Part shown: positions 8,606-17,774 of the stretch, piece after piece
Layout of the letters: each line of letters starts with the position of its first letter
How positions within the stretch are numbered: position 1 is the first letter of the stretch
Assembly (NCBI GenBank): GCA_038329845.1
Contig: JBBQNJ010000008.1
Span: forward strand, 17,452-81,451
Origin: JBBQNJ01 sp038329845
Lineage (GTDB): Bacteria > Planctomycetota > Phycisphaerae > Tepidisphaerales > Tepidisphaeraceae
DNA length: 64,000 bases
Direction of reading: 5' to 3'
Translations under genes and position numbers: made by a program
The notes under the pieces: model-generated
What the model saw: only the letters and a program-made list of their open reading frames with translations
Databases searched by the model: none
Told to the model about the DNA's origin: nothing

Positions 8606-9592
8606 ATGGCGGGGTTGAGCGACTTGCTGTTGCGGACGTTGGGAGTGGCGAGTTGCGCCCCGAGCGATATTCCGCTGCGCATCGGTCTGCCGAATGATCA
8701 AAAGCAGCGCCTCGCCGGCATCCGGCTGATCTTGGGCCACTCCAGCGGCCCCGCCGGATCGACCGAGGCCCAAGGGTTTCTCGAATCGTGTGCCGAACGC
8801 GGGATCGACGCGGCGCGGCTAATCGTCGCGGAGCAGACCGATCAGATACTCTGGGCCGTTCTTCCGGTCAGCAATCCCGGTCGCACGGCACTATTGATCG
8901 CACCGGGGATCCGTCCGGAGAATTTGATCCAGCGTCGCGCCGCCGTCGCCACGGTCCAGGCCGCCTTGGATATCCAGCGCCTCGCCGGTGCCCAACTGGC
9001 GCAGATTCTCGTCGATCCGCACGACTCCGACGCCATCGCCCTCTATTGCGACGGCTGCGGGCTGACCCGGCTGGCCGAATTGTTTTACCTGCGCATGAAG
9101 GTCCGGCGGCTGCCCAATCCCGGACCCGCCGAGTCCGCGATGCGCTGGCATACCTACTCGCCCGACCGTCACGAACTGTTCAAGAACGCCCTTCTGGCCA
9201 GCTATGAAAATACGCTGGACTGCCCGGGTCTGGGCGGCCGGCGCGACATGGACGATGTGATCATCGGCCACCGCGCCACCGGCGATCACGACCCGGAACT
9301 TTGGTTCGTCGTCACTCACGGCGACGACCCAACGCCCGCCGGGATACTGCTGCTGGCGCCGATGAGCAAACACGATTCGATGGAGTTGATCTACCTGGGC
9401 CTAAGCCCGGCGTTTCGCGGACGGAGGATCGGCGCTGCGCTGATGCGCCGGGCCATGCTCGCCACGCAGGAACGGTCTCTGGCCCGCCTGTGCCTGGCCG
9501 TCGATTCGCTGAACATCCCGGCGCTCAAGCTCTACTACCGCCACGGCATGGAGCGTGTCGGCAGCCGCGTGGCATTGATCCGCCCGCTGTGA
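8606..9592 (+). CDS. GNAT-family N-acetyltransferase
   Basis: A 328-residue protein whose C-terminal third is a GNAT fold. The acetyl-CoA-binding motif A is readable as LGLSPAFRGRRIGAALMRRAM (R-x-x-G-x-G/A type), followed by the usual V-x-x-x-N-x-x-A-x-x-x-Y-x-x-x-G-M ending (VDSLNIPALKLYYRHGMERVG). The N-terminal 170 residues look like a second, degenerate GNAT-like half (ALDIQRLAGAQLAQILVD, then DAIALYCDGCGLTRL). Substrate unknown. The start is the ATG giving MAGLSD; the frame is open 19 codons upstream without a better start. Located just before ribE on the same strand. Confidence 0.8.
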   Translation: MAGLSDLLLRTLGVASCAPSDIPLRIGLPNDQKQRLAGIRLILGHSSGPAGSTEAQGFLESCAERGIDAARLIVAEQTDQILWAVLPVSNPGRTALLIAPGIRPENLIQRRAAVATVQAALDIQRLAGAQLAQILVDPHDSDAIALYCDGCGLTRLAELFYLRMKVRRLPNPGPAESAMRWHTYSPDRHELFKNALLASYENTLDCPGLGGRRDMDDVIIGHRATGDHDPELWFVVTHGDDPTPAGILLLAPMSKHDSMELIYLGLSPAFRGRRIGAALMRRAMLATQERSLARLCLAVDSLNIPALKLYYRHGMERVGSRVALIRPL

Positions 9593-9673
9593 TCGCGCAT
9601 GTCCCCAGCCAAGAGCGGCTGGGCCACAACTCTAGATTGGCATCCCGGCGGCGAAACGCTTACCTTAGGGGAC

Positions 9674-10282
9674 ATGTTTACAGGGATCGTCGAACGGATG
9701 CTCAAGGTGTCGGCGGTGGCGGAAAATCCGATGTTCCGCCGGCTGACATTCACCGCGCCGCAAGCGTGGTCCGACTGCAAGCACGGCGACTCGATCGCGT
9801 TCAACGGCGTGTGCCTTACCGTCGCCGAGATCACCCAGCGCGACGGGGCGATGTTGCTGGGGTTCGACGTGATCAAGGAGACGCTGGAAAAGACGAACCT
9901 GGGGCTGCTGACCTCGGGAGATGCGGTGAATGTCGAGCGGTCGCTGCGGGCGGGGGACCGAATGGACGGCCATTTCGTCCAAGGGCACGTGGATGGAACC
10001 GCGACGATGATCGAACAGGTCAGCAACGACCAGGAATGGCGGCTGGTGATCCAGGCCCCGGATGCGTTGGCCAAATACATCGTTCCCAAGGGATCGGTCT
10101 CGATCGACGGGGTGAGTCTCACCGTCGCCGAAGTGCGCGGGACCGTTTTCGAGGTGGCATTGATCCCCACGACGTTGCAACTGACGACCCTGGGCAGCCG
10201 CCCGACCGGCTGGCCGTTCAACCTCGAGACGGACATCCTCAGCAAGACGATCGTTCGATATCTAGAACTGCGTGGGATTTAG
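9674..10282 (+). CDS. ribE: Riboflavin synthase, alpha subunit
   Basis: Makes riboflavin by dismutation of two 6,7-dimethyl-8-ribityllumazine molecules (established family reaction). The 202-residue protein starts MFTGIVE, the invariant N-terminus of the family, preceded by an AGGGG ribosome-binding site. It shows the expected two-fold internal repeat: each half has a lumazine-binding barrel with a G-V-C/S-L-T-V signature (NGVCLTVAEI near residue 43 and DGVSLTVAEV near 145), and MDGHFVQGHVDGT opens the second half. No other rib genes or FMN riboswitch are visible in the window. Confidence 0.95.
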   Translation: MFTGIVERMLKVSAVAENPMFRRLTFTAPQAWSDCKHGDSIAFNGVCLTVAEITQRDGAMLLGFDVIKETLEKTNLGLLTSGDAVNVERSLRAGDRMDGHFVQGHVDGTATMIEQVSNDQEWRLVIQAPDALAKYIVPKGSVSIDGVSLTVAEVRGTVFEVALIPTTLQLTTLGSRPTGWPFNLETDILSKTIVRYLELRGI

Positions 10283-10301
10283 CTCTCCGGCGAAATTGAC
10301 G

Positions 10302-11540
10302 ATGATTCGACTTTTCTCATTGATCGCCGCGGTGTCGGGGCTGTGCGTCGCCTCGGCGGCGTTCGGGCAGGCCGTCGCCGGCGTAGCGCCGGATCGATGG
10401 ATGTTGACGGGCGCCGATATGGTGTCGCGACCGGTCGCCGCGGTGGGACTGGACGCCCGCGGCGTGCTGCTGGGTGGAGCGGATGGTTCATCCACCGAGC
10501 GGATCGCGTGGGACCAGGTGCTTTCCCTCGAGCGGACCGCGCCGGGGCGATCGCCCAAAAGCGTTTGGGCGCTTCTTCTGCGCGACAACGAACAGATTGC
10601 CGGAGAGCCGCTGGAGCTGAACGGGCAAACCTTCCGCTGGCAGAACGCCTTGATCGGCGAGCTGCCGATCAGTCCACGCCGAATCGCCGCGATCGTTCGA
10701 TCGGGAATGCCGGCACCGGATGTTGATCTTCATCGCGGCGACGACCTCGTGACGCTCACCAATGGCGACACCGTTGCCGGCATCGTGGTTGGTCTGACGC
10801 CGGAAATGGTCCTGGTGCAGCGCGGCGATGCGACGGTGAAGCCGGCGATGGAAACGGTGCGGTCGATCCTCTTCGCCACGGCCCCGGGCAGCACTACCGC
10901 CGCCGTCGAAGGGCGCGCGTTTCGGGTGGGTTTGACCGATGGATCATCGCTGCGGGCCGAGTCTTTGAAGTGGTCCGGTCAGACGATGCGGCTGACGTTG
11001 CCCGGCGGTGAGGGCTACGATCTGGACATCAGCGCCGTCGAGCAGATCGAGCAACTCAACGGTCCGGTCTTGTGGCTCTCGAGTCGTGTGCCCGCCGAGA
11101 GCGTACAGACGCCGTGGTTTTCGTCGATCGCCTGGCCGGCCAAGGTGGATCGCAGCGTCAGCGGGCGGGCGATCCGCGCTGATGGCCGAACCGTGCGGCA
11201 CGGGATCGGGGTACACGCTTATTCGCGCCTGAGCTGGAACATCGAACCGGGCTGGAAGGCGTTCGGGACGCAATACGCGGTTGAGGATCGAAGCCTGGCG
11301 CTGGCCGATATGACCGTGCGGATCAAGCTGGATGGCAAAGTTGTCCATGAGCAGGCGCACGTGAAGGCCGACGGGGTTTATCCCCCGGTCGTGGTCCGGC
11401 TGGACGGGGCTACGAAGTTGACGTTGGAAGTGGATTACGGCCAAGGCAATGACACGCAGGACAGGCTGAACTGGATCGCCCCGGCGCTGCTGCGGAAAAT
11501 GCCGGCATCAAGCCCGGCCACGCGCCCGACGACGCGGTAG
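10302..11540 (+). CDS. Secreted NPCBM-domain protein
   Basis: 412 residues. An N-terminal signal peptide of about 24 residues (MIRLFSLIAAVSGLCVASAAFGQA) predicts export. The C-terminal 140 residues match the NPCBM (novel putative carbohydrate-binding module) pattern: AIRADGRTVRHGIGVHAYSR, then a Trp/Gly-rich beta segment, AVEDRS and a late VRLDGATKLTLEVDYG strand. The middle repeats a motif of the type L-x-x-G-D-x-V-x-G-x-V, typical of planctomycete NPCBM proteins. Likely an extracytoplasmic carbohydrate- or wall-binding protein; no catalytic domain is recognised. The start is the ATG just past the ribE stop. Confidence 0.8.
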   Translation: MIRLFSLIAAVSGLCVASAAFGQAVAGVAPDRWMLTGADMVSRPVAAVGLDARGVLLGGADGSSTERIAWDQVLSLERTAPGRSPKSVWALLLRDNEQIAGEPLELNGQTFRWQNALIGELPISPRRIAAIVRSGMPAPDVDLHRGDDLVTLTNGDTVAGIVVGLTPEMVLVQRGDATVKPAMETVRSILFATAPGSTTAAVEGRAFRVGLTDGSSLRAESLKWSGQTMRLTLPGGEGYDLDISAVEQIEQLNGPVLWLSSRVPAESVQTPWFSSIAWPAKVDRSVSGRAIRADGRTVRHGIGVHAYSRLSWNIEPGWKAFGTQYAVEDRSLALADMTVRIKLDGKVVHEQAHVKADGVYPPVVVRLDGATKLTLEVDYGQGNDTQDRLNWIAPALLRKMPASSPATRPTTR

Positions 11541-11597
11541 AGAATGGACTGCTCGCGGCCCATTGCGCGATAGAGAATGGGCTGCTCGCGGCCCACT
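11534..11597 (+). repeat. Tandem duplication, 33-base period
   Basis: Two near-identical copies in tandem: GCGGTAGAGAATGGACTGCT begins at 11534 and GCGATAGAGAATGGGCTGCT at 11567, each followed by CGCGGCCCA. The first copy contains the stop codon of the NPCBM gene. Confidence 0.8.
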
Positions 11598-11610
11598 GGA
11601 GGAAGCATTG

Positions 11611-12693
11611 ATGCCATGGATTCGATGGATGTTCGCCGCCGCGGTCGTAGTGATGGCGCTGGCGGCGGGGTCGTGTACGCAGGACAAGCCGCCGGTGAAA
11701 GCCGATGCCGCGCTGTCCGAGGGCGGCGCATCGCCGGTTTCGGCGAATCCGTCCGCCGACACCCTGGCCCCACCGGAAGGGGCGCAGTTCACGATCTTTT
11801 GTCGCCAGTATCGCGGCCCGGATCACGTCGCCGCGGCGATGCGGGCCAAGCGCCAACTGATCGAGCATACCGGTTCCAATCAGTGGCATGTGATGCACGA
11901 TGAAGGCCAGAGCACCTTGTATTTCGGGTACTACACCACGGTGGACCGCTCGGTGCCGGACGGCCACCGCGCCCAGGTCGATCGCGCGAAAATCCAGGCG
12001 ATGACGGACACCGCCGGAGACCGCCCGTTCAGCCAGTGCGTGCTGGTTCCGGTCGATGCCCCCGATCCCACCGCCCCGCCGGAATGGGACCTGCGAAACG
12101 CGCCGCCCGAGGGCTATTGGTCGCTCGAGATCGCGGCCTACAAGGACAGCCCGCTTCGCAAACAGGCGGCGGTCGATGCCGTCCGCGAAGCAAGGAAGAT
12201 GGGAATCCAGGCTTTCTACTTCCACGGCCCGACCGTCTCGTCGGTCTGCATCGGTGTGTGGCCGCGTGACGCGGTGAAAGAACAGTCCAGCGACTCCGGC
12301 CGCGCCCGCGACCCTCAGCAGCCGATCTGGGTTCTCAATCGTCCGCTTCCCGAAGGACTTCCCAACGAGGTTCGGGACAAGGATGGTCATCGCGTGCGGG
12401 CCTTGACCCCGCGGCTGGAGCCGCTCGATCCGAAGATGCTCGCCACAATCCGCGAGTATCCGTATCACAGCACCAACGGCGAGCAGGACCGTCAGTGGAT
12501 CAACGACCCGAAGAGGGGTGAAAAGGTAATGGTGCGCGTCCCGGCGGGGGTGGTGGTCATCCCGCGATCCGGGGACATGGCCACGCTCGACGGGCACGGC
12601 GCGCCGTCCGACCCGGCACCGCTGCTGATCAACCCGCTGGGCATCTCCCCACCCGAGCGAGGACGCGATCGGCTCCGCGCGTTCGACCGCTGA
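11611..12693 (+). CDS. Putative lipoprotein with two SPOR-like repeats
   Basis: 360 residues. The start is the ATG giving MPWIRWMF, preceded by a good GGAGGA ribosome-binding site. The N-terminus is a hydrophobic segment ending AAGSC at residues 16-20, a plausible though weak lipobox. Two stretches share a strand-helix-strand layout: FTIFCRQYRGPDHVAAAMRA near residue 67 and YWSLEIAAYKDSPLRKQAAV near residue 170, the second ending in a VCIGVWP-type strand. This resembles the SPOR fold that binds denuded peptidoglycan (inference from pattern, not an identified match). No enzyme motif. Probable envelope protein of unknown function. Confidence 0.6.
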   Translation: MPWIRWMFAAAVVVMALAAGSCTQDKPPVKADAALSEGGASPVSANPSADTLAPPEGAQFTIFCRQYRGPDHVAAAMRAKRQLIEHTGSNQWHVMHDEGQSTLYFGYYTTVDRSVPDGHRAQVDRAKIQAMTDTAGDRPFSQCVLVPVDAPDPTAPPEWDLRNAPPEGYWSLEIAAYKDSPLRKQAAVDAVREARKMGIQAFYFHGPTVSSVCIGVWPRDAVKEQSSDSGRARDPQQPIWVLNRPLPEGLPNEVRDKDGHRVRALTPRLEPLDPKMLATIREYPYHSTNGEQDRQWINDPKRGEKVMVRVPAGVVVIPRSGDMATLDGHGAPSDPAPLLINPLGISPPERGRDRLRAFDR

Positions 12694-12721
12694 GCGCCGC
12701 CAACCGCAGATGCAACCGACC

Positions 12722-13336
12722 ATGCAAGTTCTGATCGCCACCGGCAACCCCGGGAAAATCCGTGAGTTTCGTCAAATGCTCGGCGAAGATCGCTTCCAGT
12801 GGAGTGACCTGTCCCAGCATCCTCCGGCCGCGCCTGTCGCCGAAACCGGCGACACGTTTCGCGCCAACGCCTGCCTGAAGGCCTCGGCCTACGCCCGGAT
12901 GTTTGCGACCTGGGCCTTGGCCGATGACTCGGGCCTCGAGGTCGATGCGCTGGACGGACGGCCCGGCGTGATGAGCGCCCGCTGGGCCATGATCCACGGT
13001 GCCGGGGATGGCGACGCCGACAACAACGCGCTGCTGCTACGCCAGCTCGCCGACGTTGCCGAGGAACGCCGGGGGGCGCGATTCGTGTGTGTCCTGGCGC
13101 TGGCCGATCCGCTCGGACGGATCGCCTTGACCGCGATGGACAAAATCGAGGGCCGCCTGCTGCGCGTCCCCCGCGGAAGCAACGGCTTCGGGTACGATCC
13201 ACTCTTCCTCGTGCCCGAAATCGACAAGACGACCGCCGAACTGGACCTCGCCGCCAAGCACGCCATCAGCCATCGCGGCAAGGCCCTGGTGCGAATGCGC
13301 GACCTGATGGCGAGGTTGCGAATCGGCCAACCCTGA
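12722..13336 (+). CDS. rdgB: XTP/dITP diphosphatase (RdgB/HAM1 family)
   Basis: Removes non-canonical purine nucleotides (XTP, dITP, ITP) from the pool by hydrolysing them to monophosphates. The 204-residue protein has all family motifs: ATGNPGKIREF at the N-terminus for substrate binding, ETGDTFRANACLKA, the metal/catalytic ADDSGLEVDAL, GRPGVMSARWA, GSNGFGYDPLF and SHRGKAL near the end. The start MQVLIATGN is preferred over an ATG four codons upstream because family proteins begin here. Next gene is metG, 66 bases downstream. Confidence 0.94.
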   Translation: MQVLIATGNPGKIREFRQMLGEDRFQWSDLSQHPPAAPVAETGDTFRANACLKASAYARMFATWALADDSGLEVDALDGRPGVMSARWAMIHGAGDGDADNNALLLRQLADVAEERRGARFVCVLALADPLGRIALTAMDKIEGRLLRVPRGSNGFGYDPLFLVPEIDKTTAELDLAAKHAISHRGKALVRMRDLMARLRIGQP

Positions 13337-13402
13337 AACCCGCCGCGCGCCGCCGCGCATCGCCCGCGCCTCTCGGGTATTCTGTCTCGCGGATGATCCA
13401 CC

Positions 13403-14959
13403 ATGAGTGAAAAGACCCGCTTCTACATCACCACCCCGATCTACTATCCCAACGGCGAGCCGCACCTCGGCCACACCTACACCACCCTCGCGGCCGATAC
13501 GGTGGCGCGATTCCATCGCATGCGCGGGGACGAGACCTGGTTCCTCACCGGCACCGACGAACACGGCGTGAAGATGGTGAAAACCGCCGCGGAACTGGGG
13601 ATCTCACCGCGCGAGTTGGCCGACCGCAACGTCGCGGTCTTCCAACGGCTCTGGAGCGAACTGCACATCACCCATGACGATTTTCTTCGCACCAGCTCTG
13701 ATCGCCACAAGGCGTCGGTCCGCGCGATCGTCGAGAAGATGGTCGAGGCGGGCGATCTGTACCTCGGCGGTTACGAAGGCTGGTATGACGAAGGACAGGA
13801 GGAATTCGTCACCGAAACGGAGGCCAAGACCCGCGACTTCAAGGCATTCAACGGCAAGCCGCTGGTGCGTTACAAGGAGCCGACCTACTTTTTCCGCCTG
13901 AGCAAATACGCCCCGAAGGTCTTGGAGTACATCCAGGCGAACCCGTCGTTCGTGCAGCCGGAGAGCCGGCGCAACGAGGTAATCAGCAAGCTGCGGGCCG
14001 GGGTCGAGGACTTGTCGATCAGCCGCGCCACGCTCAAGTGGGGGATCGAACTGCCGAACGATCCGGAGCATGTGGTCTACGTCTGGATCGACGCGTTGAG
14101 CAACTACATCAGCGCATTGGGCTACGGAACAGTCGATGATGCGCTCTACCGAAAATTCTGGCCCGTCGCGGTCCACTTGATCGGCAAGGAGATTCTCTGG
14201 TTCCACGCGGTCTACTGGCCGGCGATGCTGATGAGCATCGGTGCCCCCCTGCCGCGGCAGGTCTTCGCCCACGGCTGGTGGACGGCCAACGGGCGGAAGA
14301 TGAGCAAGTCCGAGGGGAACTTCATCGACATCGAGAAATTGCGATCGCTCATCGCAGCGCACGGGCTGGATGCGCTGCGGTTCTACCTGCTTCGCACCGC
14401 CCCGTTCGGATCGGACCTGGACTTTTCGGACGCCGATTTCGTCAAGACCTTCAATGAACTGGCCAACGTGGTGGGCAATTGCCTGAACCGCACGCTGAAA
14501 ATGATCAACCGCTATCGACAGGGAGTGCTGCCCGCCGCCGCGACAGGAGCCGATCTCGAGCCGATCGACCGCGACTTGATCGCTCGGGCCGAGGCGCTGT
14601 CGGGGGTGGTCGATCAGGCATACCAGGCGATGGATATTCAGCAGGCGGTGCTGGCCCCGATCGAGCTGGCGCGATCGACCAACGGATACATCGACGCGAC
14701 CGCGCCGTTCTCCCTGGCCAAAAATCCTTCTAAGGCCGCGCGACTGGACACGGTGCTGAACCTGTCGGCGACGGCAATCGCCCGCGCCTTGATCGCCCTG
14801 CTGGCGGTTCTGCCCGAAAAGGCCGCCGCCGGTCTGGGCCAGCTCGGCATCGACCCCGCGGGCCGAACGTTCGCCGACCTGATGAGCAGCCCGTTCTCCC
14901 CAGGCGGCAAATTGGGTGAAGGCATCCCCCTGTTTCCTAAAATTGACCCGGTCAGCTGA
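13403..14959 (+). CDS. metG: Methionyl-tRNA synthetase
   Basis: Charges tRNA-Met. 518 residues: class I synthetase with the HIGH-type motif HLGH at residues 21-24 and KMSKS at about 299-303. The cysteines of the zinc knuckle found in the larger type are not present, and there is no C-terminal EMAP-like tRNA-binding domain, so this is the short MetG form. Anticodon-recognition helices follow (FNELANVVGNCLNRTL). Downstream of rdgB on the same strand; 278 bases separate it from kdsB. Confidence 0.95.
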   Translation: MSEKTRFYITTPIYYPNGEPHLGHTYTTLAADTVARFHRMRGDETWFLTGTDEHGVKMVKTAAELGISPRELADRNVAVFQRLWSELHITHDDFLRTSSDRHKASVRAIVEKMVEAGDLYLGGYEGWYDEGQEEFVTETEAKTRDFKAFNGKPLVRYKEPTYFFRLSKYAPKVLEYIQANPSFVQPESRRNEVISKLRAGVEDLSISRATLKWGIELPNDPEHVVYVWIDALSNYISALGYGTVDDALYRKFWPVAVHLIGKEILWFHAVYWPAMLMSIGAPLPRQVFAHGWWTANGRKMSKSEGNFIDIEKLRSLIAAHGLDALRFYLLRTAPFGSDLDFSDADFVKTFNELANVVGNCLNRTLKMINRYRQGVLPAAATGADLEPIDRDLIARAEALSGVVDQAYQAMDIQQAVLAPIELARSTNGYIDATAPFSLAKNPSKAARLDTVLNLSATAIARALIALLAVLPEKAAAGLGQLGIDPAGRTFADLMSSPFSPGGKLGEGIPLFPKIDPVS

Positions 14960-15001
14960 TCGTTCCGCATTGCACGTTCTCGTTTCAACCGCGGCTCCCC
15001 C

Positions 15002-15123
15002 GCCGCGCGCCGCGTCGAGGCCGGCGGTGGTCTCCCGTCGCGCCCCCGTCGAGAACGACGGCGTTCCGCGCCGCGCGCCGCGTCGAGGGTGGCGGTAGTC
15101 CTCCGTAGAGAACGACGGCGTTC
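15002..15123 (+). repeat. Intergenic GC-rich direct repeat
   Basis: Two copies of a module beginning GCCGCGCGCCGCGTCGAGG (15002 and 15070), each ending in GAGAACGACGGCGTTC; the second is about 11 bases shorter. It occupies the metG-kdsB gap just before the kdsB promoter. Confidence 0.75.
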
Positions 15124-15154
15124 GCCCGCGGCGCGCCGTGAAAATCGGCGCGAT

Positions 15155-15184
15155 TTGACAGGGCCGTCCGGTCGCTTGTATTGT
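15155..15184 (+). promoter_or_regulatory. Sigma-70-like promoter for kdsB-pyrG
   Basis: TTGACA (15155-15160), an 18-base spacer and TATTGT (15179-15184), 54 bases before the proposed kdsB start. Confidence 0.6.
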
Positions 15185-15237
15185 CGCCACGCGGTTTGAT
15201 CTGGGCCTGTGGGTCACGTAAAAATCGAGGTCTGGCA

Positions 15238-16011
15238 TTGGCTGCGACGGTCGTCATTCCCGCCCGCTTGGGGTCCACCCGGTTCCCCGCCAAGATTCTC
15301 GCCGCTCAGACCGGTCGGCCGCTGGTGCAGCACGTCGTGGATCAGGTGCGCAAATGCCGCCGCGTCCGCGAGATTCTCGTCGCGGCCGATGATGTCCGCA
15401 TCGTCGAGGCGCTGGCGAAGTTCAACACGCCGGTGGTGATGACATCCGCGTCGCATCCATCGGGGACCGATCGGATCGCCGAGGTGGCCGCCGGGCTGAG
15501 CGACGCGATCGTGGTCAACGTGCAAGGCGATGAGCCGGAGATCGAGCCGGAGACGATCGACGGACTGATCGAGTGCCTGGAACAATGCGACGCCGAGATG
15601 GCCACTTGCGCCACACCGTTTCCCGCGGGAGCCGATCCGGCGGACCCCAATTTGGTGAAGGTGGCGATCGGGTTAGATGATCGGGCTCTCTACTTTTCCC
15701 GATCGCCCATCCCCTATCGCCGGGACGCGACCGGATCGAATCCGCCGGCGTATCATCTGCATCTGGGGATTTACGCCTATCGGCGAGAGTTTTTGCTTCG
15801 CATGGCCTCCTGGGTGCCCACGCCGTGCGAGCAGTCGGAAAAGCTCGAGCAGTTGCGTGCCCTGGAGCACGGCTGTTCGATCCGGATCAAGCGGGTGTTG
15901 CGCGCCGCTCACGGGATCGACACCCCCGGGCAATATCGCGAGTTTGTCGAACGATGGAGCAGTGGACGCACGCGGCTGATCGCGGCCGCGTGCGATCCCC
16001 AAACGCCATGA
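15238..16011 (+). CDS. kdsB: 3-deoxy-manno-octulosonate cytidylyltransferase (CMP-Kdo synthetase)
   Basis: Activates Kdo with CTP for lipopolysaccharide inner core synthesis, which implies a Gram-negative envelope. 257 residues with the start chosen at TTG, eight bases after a GAGG ribosome-binding site. The nucleotide-binding VVIPARLGSTRFPAKIL is at the N-terminus; later motifs are SGTDRIAEV, VVNVQGDEPEIEPETI (metal/CTP site), YFSRSPIPYRR and HLGIYAYRREFL, all canonical. Its stop overlaps the pyrG start (ATGA), so Kdo activation and CTP supply, its co-substrate, are translationally coupled. Confidence 0.94.
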   Translation: MAATVVIPARLGSTRFPAKILAAQTGRPLVQHVVDQVRKCRRVREILVAADDVRIVEALAKFNTPVVMTSASHPSGTDRIAEVAAGLSDAIVVNVQGDEPEIEPETIDGLIECLEQCDAEMATCATPFPAGADPADPNLVKVAIGLDDRALYFSRSPIPYRRDATGSNPPAYHLHLGIYAYRREFLLRMASWVPTPCEQSEKLEQLRALEHGCSIRIKRVLRAAHGIDTPGQYREFVERWSSGRTRLIAAACDPQTP

Positions 16012-17774
16012 GCAACGAAGAAATGCTGGCCAAGATCGGACAAAGCTCGGAGGAGACCGAGTTTTATACCCCCATGCCCGCCGGATATCGCAAGGGGCAT
16101 CACAAGTACATCATCGTGGTCGGAACGGTGATGAGCGGCCTGGGCAAGGGGATTTTCTCCTCTTCGCTGGCCAAGCTGCTGAAGGACAAGGGGCTGCGCG
16201 TCGCTCCGATCAAGATGGAGGGGTACTACAACATTGACTCCGGGACGCTGAATCCCTATCGCCACGGCGAGGTGTTCGTGCTGGACGATGGGATGGAAAC
16301 GGACATGGACCTGGGGACGTACGAGCGCCTGCTGGACCAGGACTTGTCAGCGTTGAACTTCACAACCAACGGGCAGATTTTCTCGACGGTGTTGAAAAAG
16401 GAGCGTGAAGGCGGCTATCTCGGGCGCGACGTGCAGACGATCCCGCACGTGACCGGGGAGATCAAGTTCAAGCTGCGTGAACTGGCCGCCCGATCCAACG
16501 CCGACGTGGTTTTCGTCGAAGTCGGCGGCACCGTCGGGGACCTGGAGAACAGCAACTATCTCGAGGCCTGCCGCCAGTTGGCCTACGAGGAAGGTGAAGG
16601 GGCCGTGGCGTTCGTGGCATTGACGTACGTGCTGGAGCCAGGGGCCTTGGGCGAGCAGAAGTCCAAGGCGGCGCAACTGGGGATCAAGCGCCTGATGGAA
16701 GTGGGGATCATGCCCCACATCATCGCCTGCCGGGCGTCGAACCCGGTGCGCGACCAGGTGCGAGAAAAAATCTCGATGTACACCAACGTCCCCATGCGAC
16801 GGGTCTTCTCGATGCATGATGTGGACAGCATCTACCTGATCCCCGACTCGATGCGCGAGGGGGGCATCGACCGCGAGGTGCTGACGATGCTCGATCTGCA
16901 CGATCGCGTCGATCAGCGCCACGAGGATCAGGCCCGGCTGAAATGGCGCTGGTTCGTCGATCGTATCGGCAAAGGGCGCAAGATCATCACCATCGGCGTG
17001 ACCGGCAAATACACGTCCCTGCGCGACGCCTACGCCAGCATCATCAAGTCGGCCGAACATTGCGGCGTCCATCTGGGCTGCGACGTGCAGCTCCGCTGGA
17101 TCGACACGACCACCATCGACTCATCCAACGTCGACCGCCGCCTGGCCGATTGCCATGGGATCATCGTGCCCGGCGGGTTCGGCGTGCGCGGCACCGAGGG
17201 CAAGATCGAGTGCATCCGATATGCCCGCGAAACGCGGATGCCTTATCTGGGGCTATGCCTGGGATTCCAGATGGCCGTCATCGAATACGCCCGCAACGTC
17301 TGCGGGATTGCCGGGGCCAACAGCTCGGAATTCGATCCCCGCTGCGCTGCGCCGGTGATCGACATCCTGCCCGAGCAGAAGCGCATCGAAGGGTTGGGCG
17401 GCAACATGCGTCTGGGCGGCAAGGATATCCAAGTCAAGCCCGGCACCCTGGCGGCCAAGCTCTTCGACGATGCCGCCAGCGTCCGCCTGCGGTTTCGCCA
17501 TCGCTACGAGGTGGACCCGAAGTACATTCACGCCCTCGAGGAACACGGGCTGATTTTCAGTGGAAAGCACCCTTCCCAGCCGATCATGCAAATTCTCGAG
17601 CTGCCGCCGGAAGTACATCCGTTTTTCATGGGAACCCAGGCGCATCCGGAATTGACCAGCCGGCCGCTTCGACCCAGCCCGATGTTCATGGGATTCTGCC
17701 AGGCGGCGATCGATTTTTCCGAACGCGCTGACGCGGCGAACAAGCCGCCGGGAAAAATCCCCCAGCCGGCGTAA
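16008..17774 (+). CDS. pyrG: CTP synthase, divergent form
   Basis: Converts UTP to CTP with glutamine as nitrogen donor. 588 residues against about 545 in well-studied enzymes; the extra part is a 30-residue N-terminal lead. The synthetase P-loop reads VVGTVMSGLGKGIFSSS, where most bacteria have GGVVSSLGKG. NIDSGTLNPYRHGEVFVLDD replaces the usual VDPGTMSPYQHGEVFV. The glutaminase domain keeps the nucleophile Cys417 (GLCLGFQ) and a His-Pro-Glu near residues 546-548. The active sites are intact, so it should be functional. The start is fixed by the ATGA overlap with kdsB. Confidence 0.93.
   Translation: MSNEEMLAKIGQSSEETEFYTPMPAGYRKGHHKYIIVVGTVMSGLGKGIFSSSLAKLLKDKGLRVAPIKMEGYYNIDSGTLNPYRHGEVFVLDDGMETDMDLGTYERLLDQDLSALNFTTNGQIFSTVLKKEREGGYLGRDVQTIPHVTGEIKFKLRELAARSNADVVFVEVGGTVGDLENSNYLEACRQLAYEEGEGAVAFVALTYVLEPGALGEQKSKAAQLGIKRLMEVGIMPHIIACRASNPVRDQVREKISMYTNVPMRRVFSMHDVDSIYLIPDSMREGGIDREVLTMLDLHDRVDQRHEDQARLKWRWFVDRIGKGRKIITIGVTGKYTSLRDAYASIIKSAEHCGVHLGCDVQLRWIDTTTIDSSNVDRRLADCHGIIVPGGFGVRGTEGKIECIRYARETRMPYLGLCLGFQMAVIEYARNVCGIAGANSSEFDPRCAAPVIDILPEQKRIEGLGGNMRLGGKDIQVKPGTLAAKLFDDAASVRLRFRHRYEVDPKYIHALEEHGLIFSGKHPSQPIMQILELPPEVHPFFMGTQAHPELTSRPLRPSPMFMGFCQAAIDFSERADAANKPPGKIPQPA

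Noticed and set aside
13300..13402. T-box or riboswitch before metG
   Set aside because: The gap of 66 bases is too short for a T-box or SAM riboswitch and has no conserved T-box sequence.
15825..16007. 61-codon upstream extension of pyrG
   Set aside because: It runs inside kdsB in another frame; the ATGA overlap fixes the natural start at 16008.
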